Under the pieces are notes generated by a model, which saw nothing but the letters and a program-made list of their open reading frames with translations, was not told where the DNA came from and did not search any database. This document shows, in pieces, positions 48,719-61,300 of a DNA stretch of 64,000 nucleotides. Within the stretch, counting starts at the first letter, position 1. The number at the start of each line of letters is the position of its first letter. Both the position numbers and the translations under genes were made by a program. Source of the DNA: Agriotes lineatus (lineage: Eukaryota; Arthropoda; Insecta; Coleoptera; Elateridae); NCBI GenBank assembly GCA_940337035.1, contig CALNHX010002280.1:62001-126000 (forward strand). The letters are read 5' to 3'.

Positions 48719-49078
48719 CAAGTTTTGTATTGGTAACACTTTTGACATCTATCATATTGACATTAAATTGTTAACCTTGTTTAAGCTAAACTTAATAGTG
48801 TGTTATTTACTGAACGGTTAGTTGTATGTAAAAAAACTATATAATCTGTTTTGTAGAGAATTTCCTAGCATTCATTTTTTGTAATAACTAAAAAAGTCAT
48901 ACGACCCATAGAAAGCGAGATATTTGCGAAAAACTTATTTCTGTGACATTTGACCTTGAATAACTCAAAACGCAAGCGCGATATCGATGGGACTTTTGAG
49001 ACATTATTTGTAATGTCAAAGGTGCATGCAAAATCTCAGCTCACTTGGTTTTTTTCGGCAGGCCTGTAGCTGGGCTAA
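48719..49078. other. Non-coding interval upstream of the MULE-like fragment, copy 2
   Basis: It corresponds to 35,961-36,321, with one G missing near 48,990 and a T to C change (ggtgcatgc) near 49,024. Nothing is recognised. Confidence 0.45.
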
Positions 49079-49662
49079 GAGATTTTTGTAGGTATAGATT
49101 ATAGTACAAAACGCCACCATAACGATGCAATAAGCGTAAAATTGTGGGTTGAACATACGAAAAGTCTATGTGAGGAGTCTCCAGTATTGTTATACCGGGT
49201 GGCCATAAATATCTGAGATCTCGGTAGCCATGGAATTAGCTACTTATAAATGTTGGGTTAGTATTATATTTCAATTACAATAAGTATTGGAACCTATGTA
49301 ATATAATAAAATGCAATAAGAGGAGGAGAATGTGCCCTGGATTCTGCAGGTTAGCCTACGACTCGATTATAAAAATCTCCTGTTCTATCTCCATTACTTA
49401 TTGCAATCTGTAATAATTCTTGACAGATAGGAATTTTAGTTGTCATGACATTAATGACATTTAGTTTAGTTGGATTCATCGCTTTAATAAAGCGGTGTTG
49501 ATTCCAAAGGTAATGTGATACCAGATATTTATGGCCACCCGGTATAAAGAACAAGATGTTGGAAGTGATTTAGGGCTTCTTGATATCAACGATTTTGCTT
49601 TGAAAATAATGACGTCTTTTCAAATTCAACAGTTGCTACAATTTGGTTACAACAAAATAGAA
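49079..49662 (+). pseudogene. C2H2/MULE-like gene fragment, plus-strand piece, copy 2
   Basis: It is the same interrupted coding fragment as 36,322-36,905. One substitution (gagtctcc against gagtgtcc) changes a Cys codon to Ser shortly before the MITE. Confidence 0.58.
49195..49542. mobile_element. 348 bp MITE with TA target duplication, copy 2
   Basis: The termini and TA flanks are identical to those at 36,438-36,785. Confidence 0.9.
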
Positions 49663-49837
49663 GCAAATTAAAGACGTATCAAAATTTAATAAACCAACAA
49701 TTGTTGAAGAAAAAAATATAATGGATGGCCTTTTGAATAAAACCGATGCTACTGAAAACATTAGCACGAGGTTTGACCACACATAGACTTCGTAGTTCGT
49801 TTTTATTAAAATTTGTGATAATTTGTAATTTGTTTTA

Positions 49838-51309
49838 TATAATAATAATAATAAATCCATTTATTGAATACCAAAGAGGTATACAAACCGAGGGGGTTTG
49901 GCAAAGCCAGGCTTCCACCCTCCCGGGGCATCACACAAATATAAGCAAATGCTGTACACACACAAACTTAATATAAGACAATACAGTACATGCTAGCAAC
50001 ATAACAAGACTATCTTAAATCGTGTTACTAACTAATTCTAACAAGGCACTCTTAATAGAAAGTGGCTGCTCTGGAAACATATCAAAGAACTTATTTAACA
50101 ATGTGGGAGCCATATATAGAAAACATCCCTCAAATTTAGCTGTTCGATGTTGTGGTATTGTATAACTATTGTACCTGATATTTACATTGTGAACTTCTGA
50201 TCTTTTGCTCAACAAGTCGTACAAATATCTTGGCGTTTTAGTACAGATCAGAGTATACAAAAACATACAATACCTACAGATTAGAGGTGGGGCGATTCAT
50301 GAACGAATCGTTCATTTGAACGACTCCGACCAAAGAATCGTCTGAATCGGTTCTTTCCTGTCTCGATTCGTCGTTCAATTGATTCAAAGTTACGTTTTGT
50401 ACGACGCTGCGCAGCGTGATTTAAATCTGAATAAAGAATCGTGAATCCTATGAATCGGTTTCTTCTTGTCTCGGTTCGTCGTTTGTATTAGATTTTGATA
50501 GTACGACGCAATGCGCCATTCAAAAATTGAAACCCGAACGCGAACGGGACGAACTAAACGAAACCGAATCTTAAACTTGGTTGGTGCCACTGTCTCATAA
50601 GTAATACCTGCAACTGCAATGCAATTAAACTGATAACTGACCAAGCGGCAAGCGCATTTTAGCAAGCATAGCAAAGATAGTATGGAAGGTTCATGATTCA
50701 TACATACCGTCTGGTTTCAAGAATACAGACGCGCTCGGTGCAAAACCTAAAATTCAGGGGGACCTAACCGAACGAAACTGAATCGTTCAAATGAACAAAT
50801 CGAATGAATCGATTCATGTTGATTGATTAAATCGTAAGAATCGACTCCCAAAAATGAATCGGATTGCCCACCTCTACTACAGATACATACTACGTTGTTT
50901 TACATTGAGCTCTTTGTATGTAATGTTACAGACAAATCTTACGCAAGCGTTTTGTACTCGCTGTAGTTTAGTTTTGTTGTATTATGTGAGATTTGAAAAA
51001 ATACCATAGTGCAATAGTATAAATGCGGATAAATAAGCTCCTTAACTAACATGAGTTTGAAATATGTCTCACATGCAATTCGAATGATAATTTATCTTCT
51101 ATTATAATACCTAGGTTTTTTGCAAGACTACTCCACTGTACTACTTCACTATTTACTACAATGTTATGATTTTTAGTTATATAATCACCAGTTCTTTTAT
51201 CGGAGGTTATGCAAATTGCCTGCGACTTTTTGGCGTTTAATGTAAGACCATTATTGCTAAACCAGACAGTAAGATTATGTAAATCCTCGTTTATCTTACG
51301 AATAGCCAT
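49838..51309 (-). mobile_element. 5'-truncated Jockey-like LINE, split by a hAT MITE, copy 2
   Basis: It corresponds to 37,081-38,552. The reverse transcriptase frame runs longer here (87 codons, 51,309 to 51,046, reaching LSFELHVRHISNS) because of a tgctattcg to tgcaattcg change near 51,077. An S to A change occurs in LTLNAKKSQ. The TTA-repeat tail is at 49,838-49,856. Confidence 0.82.
50282..50876. mobile_element. 595 bp hAT-type MITE with 8 bp target duplication, copy 2
   Basis: It has the same TAGAGGTGGG termini, CTACAGAT duplication on both sides and GAATCG-rich subterminal regions as 37,525-38,119. Confidence 0.93.
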
Positions 51310-51785
51310 ATTGCATCGTTACAGTGGTGTTTTGTACTATAATCTATACGAAAATCTCTTGCGATATTGTGCAAGTCTTTCTTCTATAAAAGTACGATTT
51401 GTTGTGATTCCTCTTTCGTCAAGCCAGCATCACGAATATCATTTAATAAGTGCTCAAAAGTTACACCTTGTTTTAATTTGCCTAGAACACACAAAAAATT
51501 TACAGAGCGATGACAGTTGTAATATTGTTTCTTACTGCCATCCGCCAGCAATTTAGATGAATTGTGAAGTACATACGATGACAAAGTGCCTCCTTCAATT
51601 TGGTTTTTCCACTGGTAAAATGCTGGAAAGCATGTATCATGAATGACTATATTATATCAAATGATTTTAATGACGTACCTGAAGAATTCATTATACTCAA
51701 TTTTCACTTTATGTACACTTGACAAATGGTTTCGCAGATCAGCATAATTTAAACAATTTCCGAGTGGGCATAAGTAGGATTTGTT
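51310..51785 (-). pseudogene. C2H2/MULE-like gene fragment, minus-strand exons, copy 2
   Basis: It carries the same exons (51,785-51,679 and 51,611-51,310), intron, internal TAG and LINE truncation as 38,553-39,028. Confidence 0.62.
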
Positions 51786-52398
51786 CTGAAAATAATAAAT
51801 GTAAATTCGAAACTTTATTACTTTAACCACACATAAACGGCAAAGAACGGTTACGTCACCGATGGCATCGCGGCAGGTCGGCACCACTCGGGTCAGAATA
51901 TGCAGGGTTGCAAGAATAAATGCATGCGCGTTTTAAAAATGTGCTTTTGTAGAAACGGTTTTAGAATGTACCAGATTCGTAGAATTGTACCAGGTCTCTG
52001 CGAAAATTTATTCTCTTGCTTTACTTGCAGTTTCCAGTTTCTTAGTATTAAATGAGGATACTGTATTAAGTGAGGATACTGTACGAAATAAATAAGATTG
52101 ACGCCGTATTTTGTCTGCCAATTCCGCTTTGCCTGGCTGATCTGCTAATTTATTTTTGACAGTTTCGTCTAATCTAATAAATGAGGATGAAAATGTACCA
52201 GAAATATTTTAAAAATATACTTTTGCAGAAACGGTTTCAGAATGTACCAGATTCGTAGAATTGTACCAGGTCTGGCAACGCTGCTAATATCAAGACCACG
52301 CCCACAATTGTAACTGCACATAGACCACGAGTTGATATGTTTGACCTTGGGAACTGTTCTGCTTTATTATAGAGTTATTATTATGATGATGATTATGA
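51786..52398. other. Right end of the insertion with 67 bp direct repeat, copy 2
   Basis: The 67 bp direct repeats are at 51,931-51,997 and 52,207-52,273. The terminal simple sequence reads ttattattatgatgatgatt here, against ttatgattatgatgatgatt in copy 1, so the tail has changed by one base since the duplication. Confidence 0.6.
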
Positions 52399-55300
52399 TT
52401 TCTTACGAATAAATACAAATTTCTGGATGCTAAGATAACTTCTAGATGACATTCTAACATCAAATGTATGGATCTATGCAGCACAACTAGGTCCTTTGGA
52501 AGTGTTTTTAGTACATAAAGTTACCATAGAGTGCTGTAGACGTAGCCTGAACATGTAATGCGATGTATTCTCTTCTCGTAATTACATATCGTTCTGATAT
52601 AAATACCAGACATCTACGAATTGGTACAACTGTTTCCCAGTAGTTGTAAATTGAGCCTATTAACTCCCTTAATGGCTGCATGCATTATGTAATTATTTCT
52701 TAGGGATAAATACAAATCTCTGGAAGCTAAAATAACTTCTAGACGACATTCCAATATCAAATGTATGGAACTATGAAGCACAAGTACCTCCTTAAGAAAT
52801 GTTTTTAGTACACAAAGTTACCACAGACTGCAGTAGACGTTAGCCTGAGCATCTTATGCGATGTATTCTCTACTCGTAATTACATATCGTTCTGATATAA
52901 ATACCAGATATCTACGAATTGGTACAAATGTTTCCCAGTAGTTGTAAATTGTGCCTATTAACTCTCTTAAGGGCCGCATGCAACATGTAATTATTTCTTA
53001 GGAATAAATAAAAATTTCTGGATGCTAAGATAACTTCTAGATGACATTCTAACATCAAATGAATGGATCTATGCAACACAACTAGGTTCTTTGAAAGTGA
53101 TTTTAGTACATAAAATTACCATAGAGTGCTTTAGACGTAGCCTGAACATGTAATGCGATGTATTCTCTTCTCGTAATTACATATCGTTCTGATATAAATA
53201 CCAGACATCTACGAATTGGTACAACTGTTTTCCAGTAGCTGTAAATTGAGCCTATTAACTCCCTTAATGGCCGCATGCAACATGTAATTATTTCTTAGGC
53301 ATAAATACAAATTTCTGGATGCTAAGATAACTTCTAGATGACATTCTAACATCAAATGTATGGATCTATGCAGCACAACTAGGTCCTTTGGAAGTGTTTT
53401 TAGTACATAAAGTTACCATAGAGTGCTGTAGACGTAGCCTGAACATGTAATGCGATGTATTCTCTTCTCGTAATTACATATCGTTCTGATATAAATACCA
53501 GACATCTACGAATTGGTACAACTGTTTCCCAGTAGTTGTAAATTGAGCCTATTAACTCCCTTAATGGCTGCATTCATTATGTAATTATTTCTTAGGGATA
53601 AATACAAATCTCTGGAGGATAAAATAACTTCTAGACGACATTCTAACATCAAATGTATGAAACTATGCAACACAAGTAGCTTCTTAGGAATTGTTTTTAG
53701 TACATAAAGTTACCACAGACTGCAGTAGACGTTAGCCTTAGCATCTTATGCGATGTATTCTCGCCTCGTAATTACATATCGTTCTGATATAAATACCAGA
53801 CATCTACGAATTGGTACAACTGTTTCCCAGAAGTTGTAAATTGTGCCTATTAACTCTTTTAATGGTCGCTAGCAACATGTAATTATTTCTAAAGAATAAA
53901 TACAAATTTGGGACGCTAAGATAACATCTACATGACATTCTAACATCAAATGTATGGATCTATGCAGCACAAGTAGGACCTTTGAAAGTGTTTTTATTAC
54001 ATAAAGTTACCACAGACTGCAGTAGACGTTAGCCTGAGCATCTTATGCGATGTATTCTCTACACGTAAACACATCGTTCTGATATAAATACCAGACATCT
54101 ACGAATTGCTACAACTGTTTCCCAGTAGTTGTAAATTGTGCCTATTAACACATTTAATAGCCGCATGTACTATGTAATTATTTCTTAGGAATAAATACAA
54201 ATCTCTGGAAGCTAAAATAACTTCTAGACGACTTTCTAACATCAAATGTATTGAACTATACAGCACAAGTAGCTCATAAAGAAGTGTTTTTAGTACATAA
54301 AGTTACCATAGAGTGCTGTAGACGTAGCCTGAACATGTAATGCGATGTATTCTCTTCTCGTAATTACATATCGTTCTGATATAAATACCAGACATCTACG
54401 AATTGGTACAACTGTTTCCCAGTAGTTGTAAATTGAGCCTATTAACTCCCTTAATGGCTGCATTCATTATGTAATTATTTCTTAGGGATAAATACAAATC
54501 TCTGGAGGATAAAATAACTTCTAGACGACATTCTAACATCAAATGTATGAAACTATGCAACACAAGTAGCTTCTTAGGAATTGTTTTTAGTACATAAAGT
54601 TACCACAGACTGCAGTAGACGTTAGCCTTAGCATCTTATGCGATGTATTCTCGCCTCGTAATTACATATCGTTCTGATATAAATACCAGACATCTACGAA
54701 TTGGTACAACTGTTTCCCAGAAGTTGTAAATTGTGCCTATTAACTCTTTTAATGGTCGCTAGCAACATGTAATTATTTCTAAAGAATAAATACAAATTTG
54801 GGACGCTAAGATAACATCTACATGACATTCTAACATCAAATGTATGGATCTATGCAGCACAAGTAGGACCTTTGAAAGTGTTTTTATTACATAAAGTTAC
54901 CACAGACTGCAGTAGACGTTAGCCTGAGCATCTTATGCGATGTATTCTCTACACGTAAACACATCGTTCTGATATAAATACCAGACATCTACGAATTGCT
55001 ACAACTGTTTCCCAGTAGTTGTAAATTGTGCCTATTAACACATTTAATAGCCGCATGTACTATGTAATTATTTCTTAGGAATAAATACAAATCTCTGGAA
55101 GCTAAAATAACTTCTAGACGACTTTCTAACATCAAATGTATTGAACTATACAGCACAAGTAGCTCATAAAGAAGTGTTTTTAGTACATAAAGTTACCATA
55201 GAGTGCTGTAGACGTAGCCTGAACATGTAATGCGATGTATTCTCTTCTCGTAATTACATATCGTTCTGATATAAATACCAGACATCTACGAATTGGTACA

Positions 55301-58300
55301 ACTGTTTCCCAGTAGTTGTAAATTGAGCCTATTAACTCCCTTAATGGCTGCATTCATTATGTAATTATTTCTTAGGGATAAATACAAATCTCTGGAGGAT
55401 AAAATAACTTCTAGACGACATTCTAACATCAAATGTATGAAACTATGCAACACAAGTAGCTTCTTAGGAATTGTTTTTAGTACATAAAGTTACCACAGAC
55501 TGCAGTAGACGTTAGCCTTAGCATCTTATGCGATGTATTCTCGCCTCGTAATTACATATCGTTCTGATATAAATACCAGACATCTACGAACTGGTACAAC
55601 TGTTTCCAGAAGTTGTAAATTGTGCCTATTAACTCTTTTAATGGTCGCTAGCAACATGTAATTATTTCTTAAGAATAAATACAAATTTGGGACGCTAAGA
55701 TAACATCTACATGACATTCTAACATCAAATGTATGGATCTATGCAGCACAAGTAGGACCTTTGAAAGTGTTTTTATTACATAAAGTTACCACAGACTGCA
55801 GTAGACGTTAGCCTGAGCATCTTATGCGATGTATTCTCTACACGTAAACACATATCGTTCTGATATAAATACCAGACATCTACGAATTGCTACAACTGTT
55901 TCCCAGTAGTTGTAAATTGTGCCTATTAACACATTTAATAGCCGCATGTACTATGTAATTATTTCTTAGGAATAAATACAAATCTCTGGAAGCTAAAATA
56001 ACTTCTAGACGACTTTCTAACATCAAATGTATTGAACTATACAGCACAAGTAGCTCATAAAGAAGTGTTTTTAGTACATAAAGTTACCATAGAGTGCTGT
56101 AGACGTAGCCTGAACATGTAATGCGATGTATTCTCTTCTCGTAATTACATATCGTTCTGATATAAATACCAGACATCTACGAATTGGTACAACTGTTTCC
56201 CAGTAGTTGTAAATTGAGCCTATTAACTCCCTTAATGGCTGCATTCATTATGTAATTATTTCTTAGGGATAAATACAAATCTCTGGAGGATAAAATAACT
56301 TCTAGACGACATTCTAACATCAAATGTATGAAACTATGCAACACAAGTAGCTTCTTAGGAATTGTTTTTAGTACATAAAGTTACCACAGACTGGAGTAGA
56401 CGTTAGCCTTAGCATCTTATGCGATGTATTCTCGCCTCGTAATTACATATCGTTCTGATATAAATACCAGACATCTACGAATTGGTACAACTGTTTCCCA
56501 GAAGTTGTAAATTGTGCCTATTAACTCTTTTAATGGTCGCTAGCAACATGTAATTATTTCTAAAGAATAAATACAAATTTGGGACGCTAAGATAACATCT
56601 ACATGACATTCTAACATCAAATGTATGGATCTATGCAGCACAAGTAGGACCTTTGAAAGTGTTTTTATTACATAAAGTTACCACAGACTGCAGTAGACGT
56701 TAGCCTGAGCATCTTATGCGATGTATTCTCTACACGTAAACACATATCGTTCTGATATAAATACCAGACATCTACGAATTGCTACAACTGTTTCCCAGTA
56801 GTTGTAAATTGTGCCTATTAACACATTTAATAGCCGCATGTACTATGTAATTATTTCTTAGGAATAAATACAAATCTCTGGAAGCTAAAATAACTTCTAG
56901 ACGACTTTCTAACATCAAATGTATTGAACTATACAGCACAAGTAGCTCATAAAGAAGTGTTTTTAGTACATAAAGTTACCATAGAGTGCTGTAGACGTAG
57001 CCTGAACATGTAATGCGATGTATTCTCTTCTCGTAATTACATATCGTTCTGATATAAATACCAGACATCTACGAATTGGTACAACTGTTTCCCAGTAGTT
57101 GTAAATTGAGCCTATTAACTCCCTTAATGGCTGCATTCATTATGTAATTATTTCTTAGGGATAAATACAAATCTCTGGAGGATAAAATAACTTCTAGACG
57201 ACATTCTAACATCAAATGTATGAAACTATGCAACACAAGTAGCTTCTTAGGAATTGTTTTTAGTACATAAAGTTACCACAGACTGCAGTAGACGTTAGCC
57301 TTAGCATCTTATGCGATGTATTCTCGCCTCGTAATTACATATCGTTCTGATATAAATACCAGACATCTACGAATTGGTACAACTGTTTCCCAGAAGTTGT
57401 AAATTGTGCCTATTAACTCTTTTAATGGTCGCTAGCAACATGTAATTATTTCTAAAGAATAAATACAAATTTGGGACGCTAAGATAACATCTACATGACA
57501 TTCTAACATCAAATGTATGGATCTATGCAGCACAAGTAGGACCTTTGAAAGTGTTTTTATTACATAAAGTTACCACAGACTGCAGTAGACGTTAGCCTGA
57601 GCATCTTATGCGATGTATTCTCTACACGTAAACACATATCGTTCTGATATAAATACCAGACATCTACGAATTGCTACAACTGTTTCCCAGTAGTTGTAAA
57701 TTGTGCCTATTAACACATTTAATAGCCGCATGTACTATGTAATTATTTCTTAGGAATAAATACAAATCTCTGGAAGCTAAAATAACTTCTAGACGACTTT
57801 CTAACATCAAATGTATTGAACTATACAGCACAAGTAGCTCATAAAGAAGTGTTTTTAGTACATAAAGTTACCATAGAGTGCTGTAGACGTAGCCTGAACA
57901 TGTAATGCGATGTATTCTCTTCTCGTAATTACATATCGTTCTGATATAAATACCAGACATCTACGAATTGGTACAACTGTTTCCCAGTAGTTGTAAATTG
58001 AGCCTATTAACTCCCTTAATGGCTGCATTCATTATGTAATTATTTCTTAGGGATAAATACAAATCTCTGGAGGATAAAATAACTTCTAGACGACATTCTA
58101 ACATCAAATGTATGAAACTATGCAACACAAGTAGCTTCTTAGGAATTGTTTTTAGTACATAAAGTTACCACAGACTGCAGTAGACGTTAGCCTTAGCATC
58201 TTATGCGATGTATTCTCGCCTCGTAATTACATATCGTTCTGATATAAATACCAGACATCTACGAATTGGTACAACTGTTTCCCAGAAGTTGTAAATTGTG

Positions 58301-61300
58301 CCTATTAACTCTTTTAATGGTCGCTAGCAACATGTAATTATTTCTAAAGAATAAATACAAATTTGGGACGCTAAGATAACATCTACATGACATTCTAACA
58401 TCAAATGTATGGATCTATGCAGCACAAGTAGGACCTTTGAAAGTGTTTTTATTACATAAAGTTACCACAGACTGCAGTAGACGTTAGCCTGAGCATCTTA
58501 TGCGATGTATTCTCTACACGTAAACACATATCGTTCTGATATAAATACCAGACATCTACGAATTGGTACAACTGTTTCCCAGTAGTTGTAAATTGAGCCT
58601 ATTAACTCCCTTAATGGCTGCATTCATTATGTAATTATTTCTTAGGGATAAATACAAATCTCTGGAGGATAAAATAACTTCTAGACGACATTCTAACATC
58701 AAATGTATGAAACTATGCAACACAAGTAGCTTCTTAGGAATTGTTTTTAGTACATAAAGTTACCACACACTGCAGTAGACGTTAGCCTTAGCATCTTATG
58801 CGATGTATTCTCGCCTCGTAATTACATATCGTTCTGATATAAATACCAGACATCTACGAATTGGTACAACTGTTTCCCAGAAGTTGTAAATTGTGCCTAT
58901 TAACTCTTTTAATGGTCGCTAGCAACATGTAATTATTTCTAAAGAATAAATACAAATTTGGGACGCTAAGATAACATCTACATGACATTCTAACATCAAA
59001 TGTATGGATCTATGCAGCACAAGTAGGACCTTTGAAAGTGTTTTTATTACATAAAGTTACCACAGACTGCAGTAGACGTTAGCCTGAGCATCTTATGCGA
59101 TGTATTCTCTACACGTAAACACATATCGTTCTGATATAAATACCAGACATCTACGAATTGGTACAACTGTTTCCCAGTAGTTGTAAATTGAGCCTATTAA
59201 CTCCCTTAATGGCTGCATTCATTACGTAATTATTTCTTAGGAATAAATACAAATCTCTGGAAGCTAAAATAACTTCTAGACGACTTTCTAACATCAAATG
59301 TATTGAACTATACAGCACAAGTAGCTCATAAAGAAGTGTTTTTAGTACATAAAGTTACCATAGAGTGCTGTAGACGTAGCCTGAACATGTAATGCGATGT
59401 ATTCTCTTCTCGTAATTACATATCGTTCTGATATAAATACCAGACATCTACGAATTGGTACAACTGTTTCCCAGTAGTTGTAAATTGAGCCTATTAACTC
59501 CCTTAATGGCTGCATTCATTATGTAATTATTTCTTAGGGATAAATACAAATCTCTGGAGGATAAAATAACTTCTAGACGACATTCTAACATCAAATGTAT
59601 GAAACTATGCAACACAAGTAGCTTCTTAGGAATTGTTTTTAGTACATAAAGTTACCACACACTGCAGTAGACGTTAGCCTTAGCATCTTATGCGATGTAT
59701 TCTCGCCTCGTAATTACATATCGTTCTGATATAAATACCAGACATCTACGAATTGGTACAACTGTTTCCCAGAAGTTGTAAATTGTGCCTATTAACTCTT
59801 TTAATGGTCGCTAGCAACATGTAATTATTTCTAAAGAATAAATACAAATTTGGGACGCTAAGATAACATCTACATGACATTCTAACATCAAATGTATGGA
59901 TCTATGCAGCACAAGTAGGACCTTTGAAAGTGTTTTTATTACATAAAGTTACCACAGACTGCAGTAGGACGTTAGCCTGAGCATCTTATGCGATGTATTC
60001 TCTACACGTAAACACATATCGTTCTGATATAAATACCAGACATCTACGAATTGGTACAACTGTTTCCCAGTAGTTGTAAATTGAGCCTATTAACTCCCTT
60101 AATGGCTGCATTCATTATGTAATTATTTCTTAGGGATAAATACAAATCTCTAGGATAAAATAACTTCTAGACGACATTCTAACATCAAATGTATGAAACT
60201 ATGCAACACAAGTAGCTTCTTAGGAATTGTTTTTAGTACATAAAGTTACCACAGACTGCAGTAGACGTTAGCCTTAGCATCTTATGCGATGTATTCTCGC
60301 CTCGTAATTACATATCGTTCTGATATAAATACCAGACATCTATAATTGGTACAACTGTTTCCCAGAAGTTGTAAATTGTGCCTATTAACTCTTTTAATGG
60401 TCGCTAGCAACATGTAATTATTTCTAAAGAATAAATACAAATTTGGGACGCTAAGATAACATCTACATGACATTCTAACATCAAATGTATGGATCTATGC
60501 AGCACAAGTAGGACCTTTGAAAGTGTTTTTATTACATAAAGTTACCACAGACTGCAGTAGACGTTAGCCTGAGCATCTTATGCGATGTATTCTCTACACG
60601 TAAACACATATCGTTCTGATATAAATACCAGACATCTACGAATTGGTACAACTGTTTCCCAGTAGTTGTAAATTGAGCCTATTAACTCCCTTAATGGCTG
60701 CATTCATTATGTAATTATTTCTTAGGGATAAATACAAATCTCTGGAGGATAAAATAACTTCTAGACGACATTCTAACATCAAATGTATGAAACTATGCAA
60801 CACAAGTAGCTTCTTAGGAATTGTTTTTAGTACATAAAGTTACCACAGACTGCAGTAGACGTTAGCCTTAGCATCTTATGCGATGTATTCTCGCCTCGTA
60901 ATTACATATCGTTCTGATATAAATACCAGACATCTACGAATTGGTACAACTGTTTCCCAGAAGTTGTAAATTGTGCCTATTAACTCTTTTAATGGTCGCT
61001 AGCACATGTAATTATTTCTAAAGAATAAATACAAATTTGGGACGCTAAGATAACATCTACATGACATTCTAACATCAAATGTATGGATCTATGCAGCACA
61101 AGTAGGACCTTTGAAAGTGTTTTTATTACATAAAGTTACCACAGACTGCAGTAGACGTTAGCCTGAGCATCTTATGCGATGTATTCTCTACACGTAAACA
61201 CATATCGTTCTGATATAAATACCAGACATCTACGAATTGGTACAACTGTTTCCCAGTAGTTGTAAATTGAGCCTATTAACTCCCTTAATGGCTGCATTCA

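Larger units (their letters stand above)
42616..52398. mobile_element. Composite nested transposon insertion, copy 2 (9,783 bp)
   Basis: This repeats 29,859-39,641 in the same orientation, including every nested element. It begins at the same monomer position (catgtaatta | ctagctgaaa) and ends with the same gattatgatgatgattatga before tttcttacg. By eye I count about 15-20 differences over 9.78 kb, for example an extra A near 42,736, an extra G near 42,953, a missing C near 43,623, GTATT to GTACT near 46,331 and a missing G near 48,990. The copies are therefore roughly 0.2% diverged. It arose by duplication of the locus, not by a second insertion. Confidence 0.95.
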
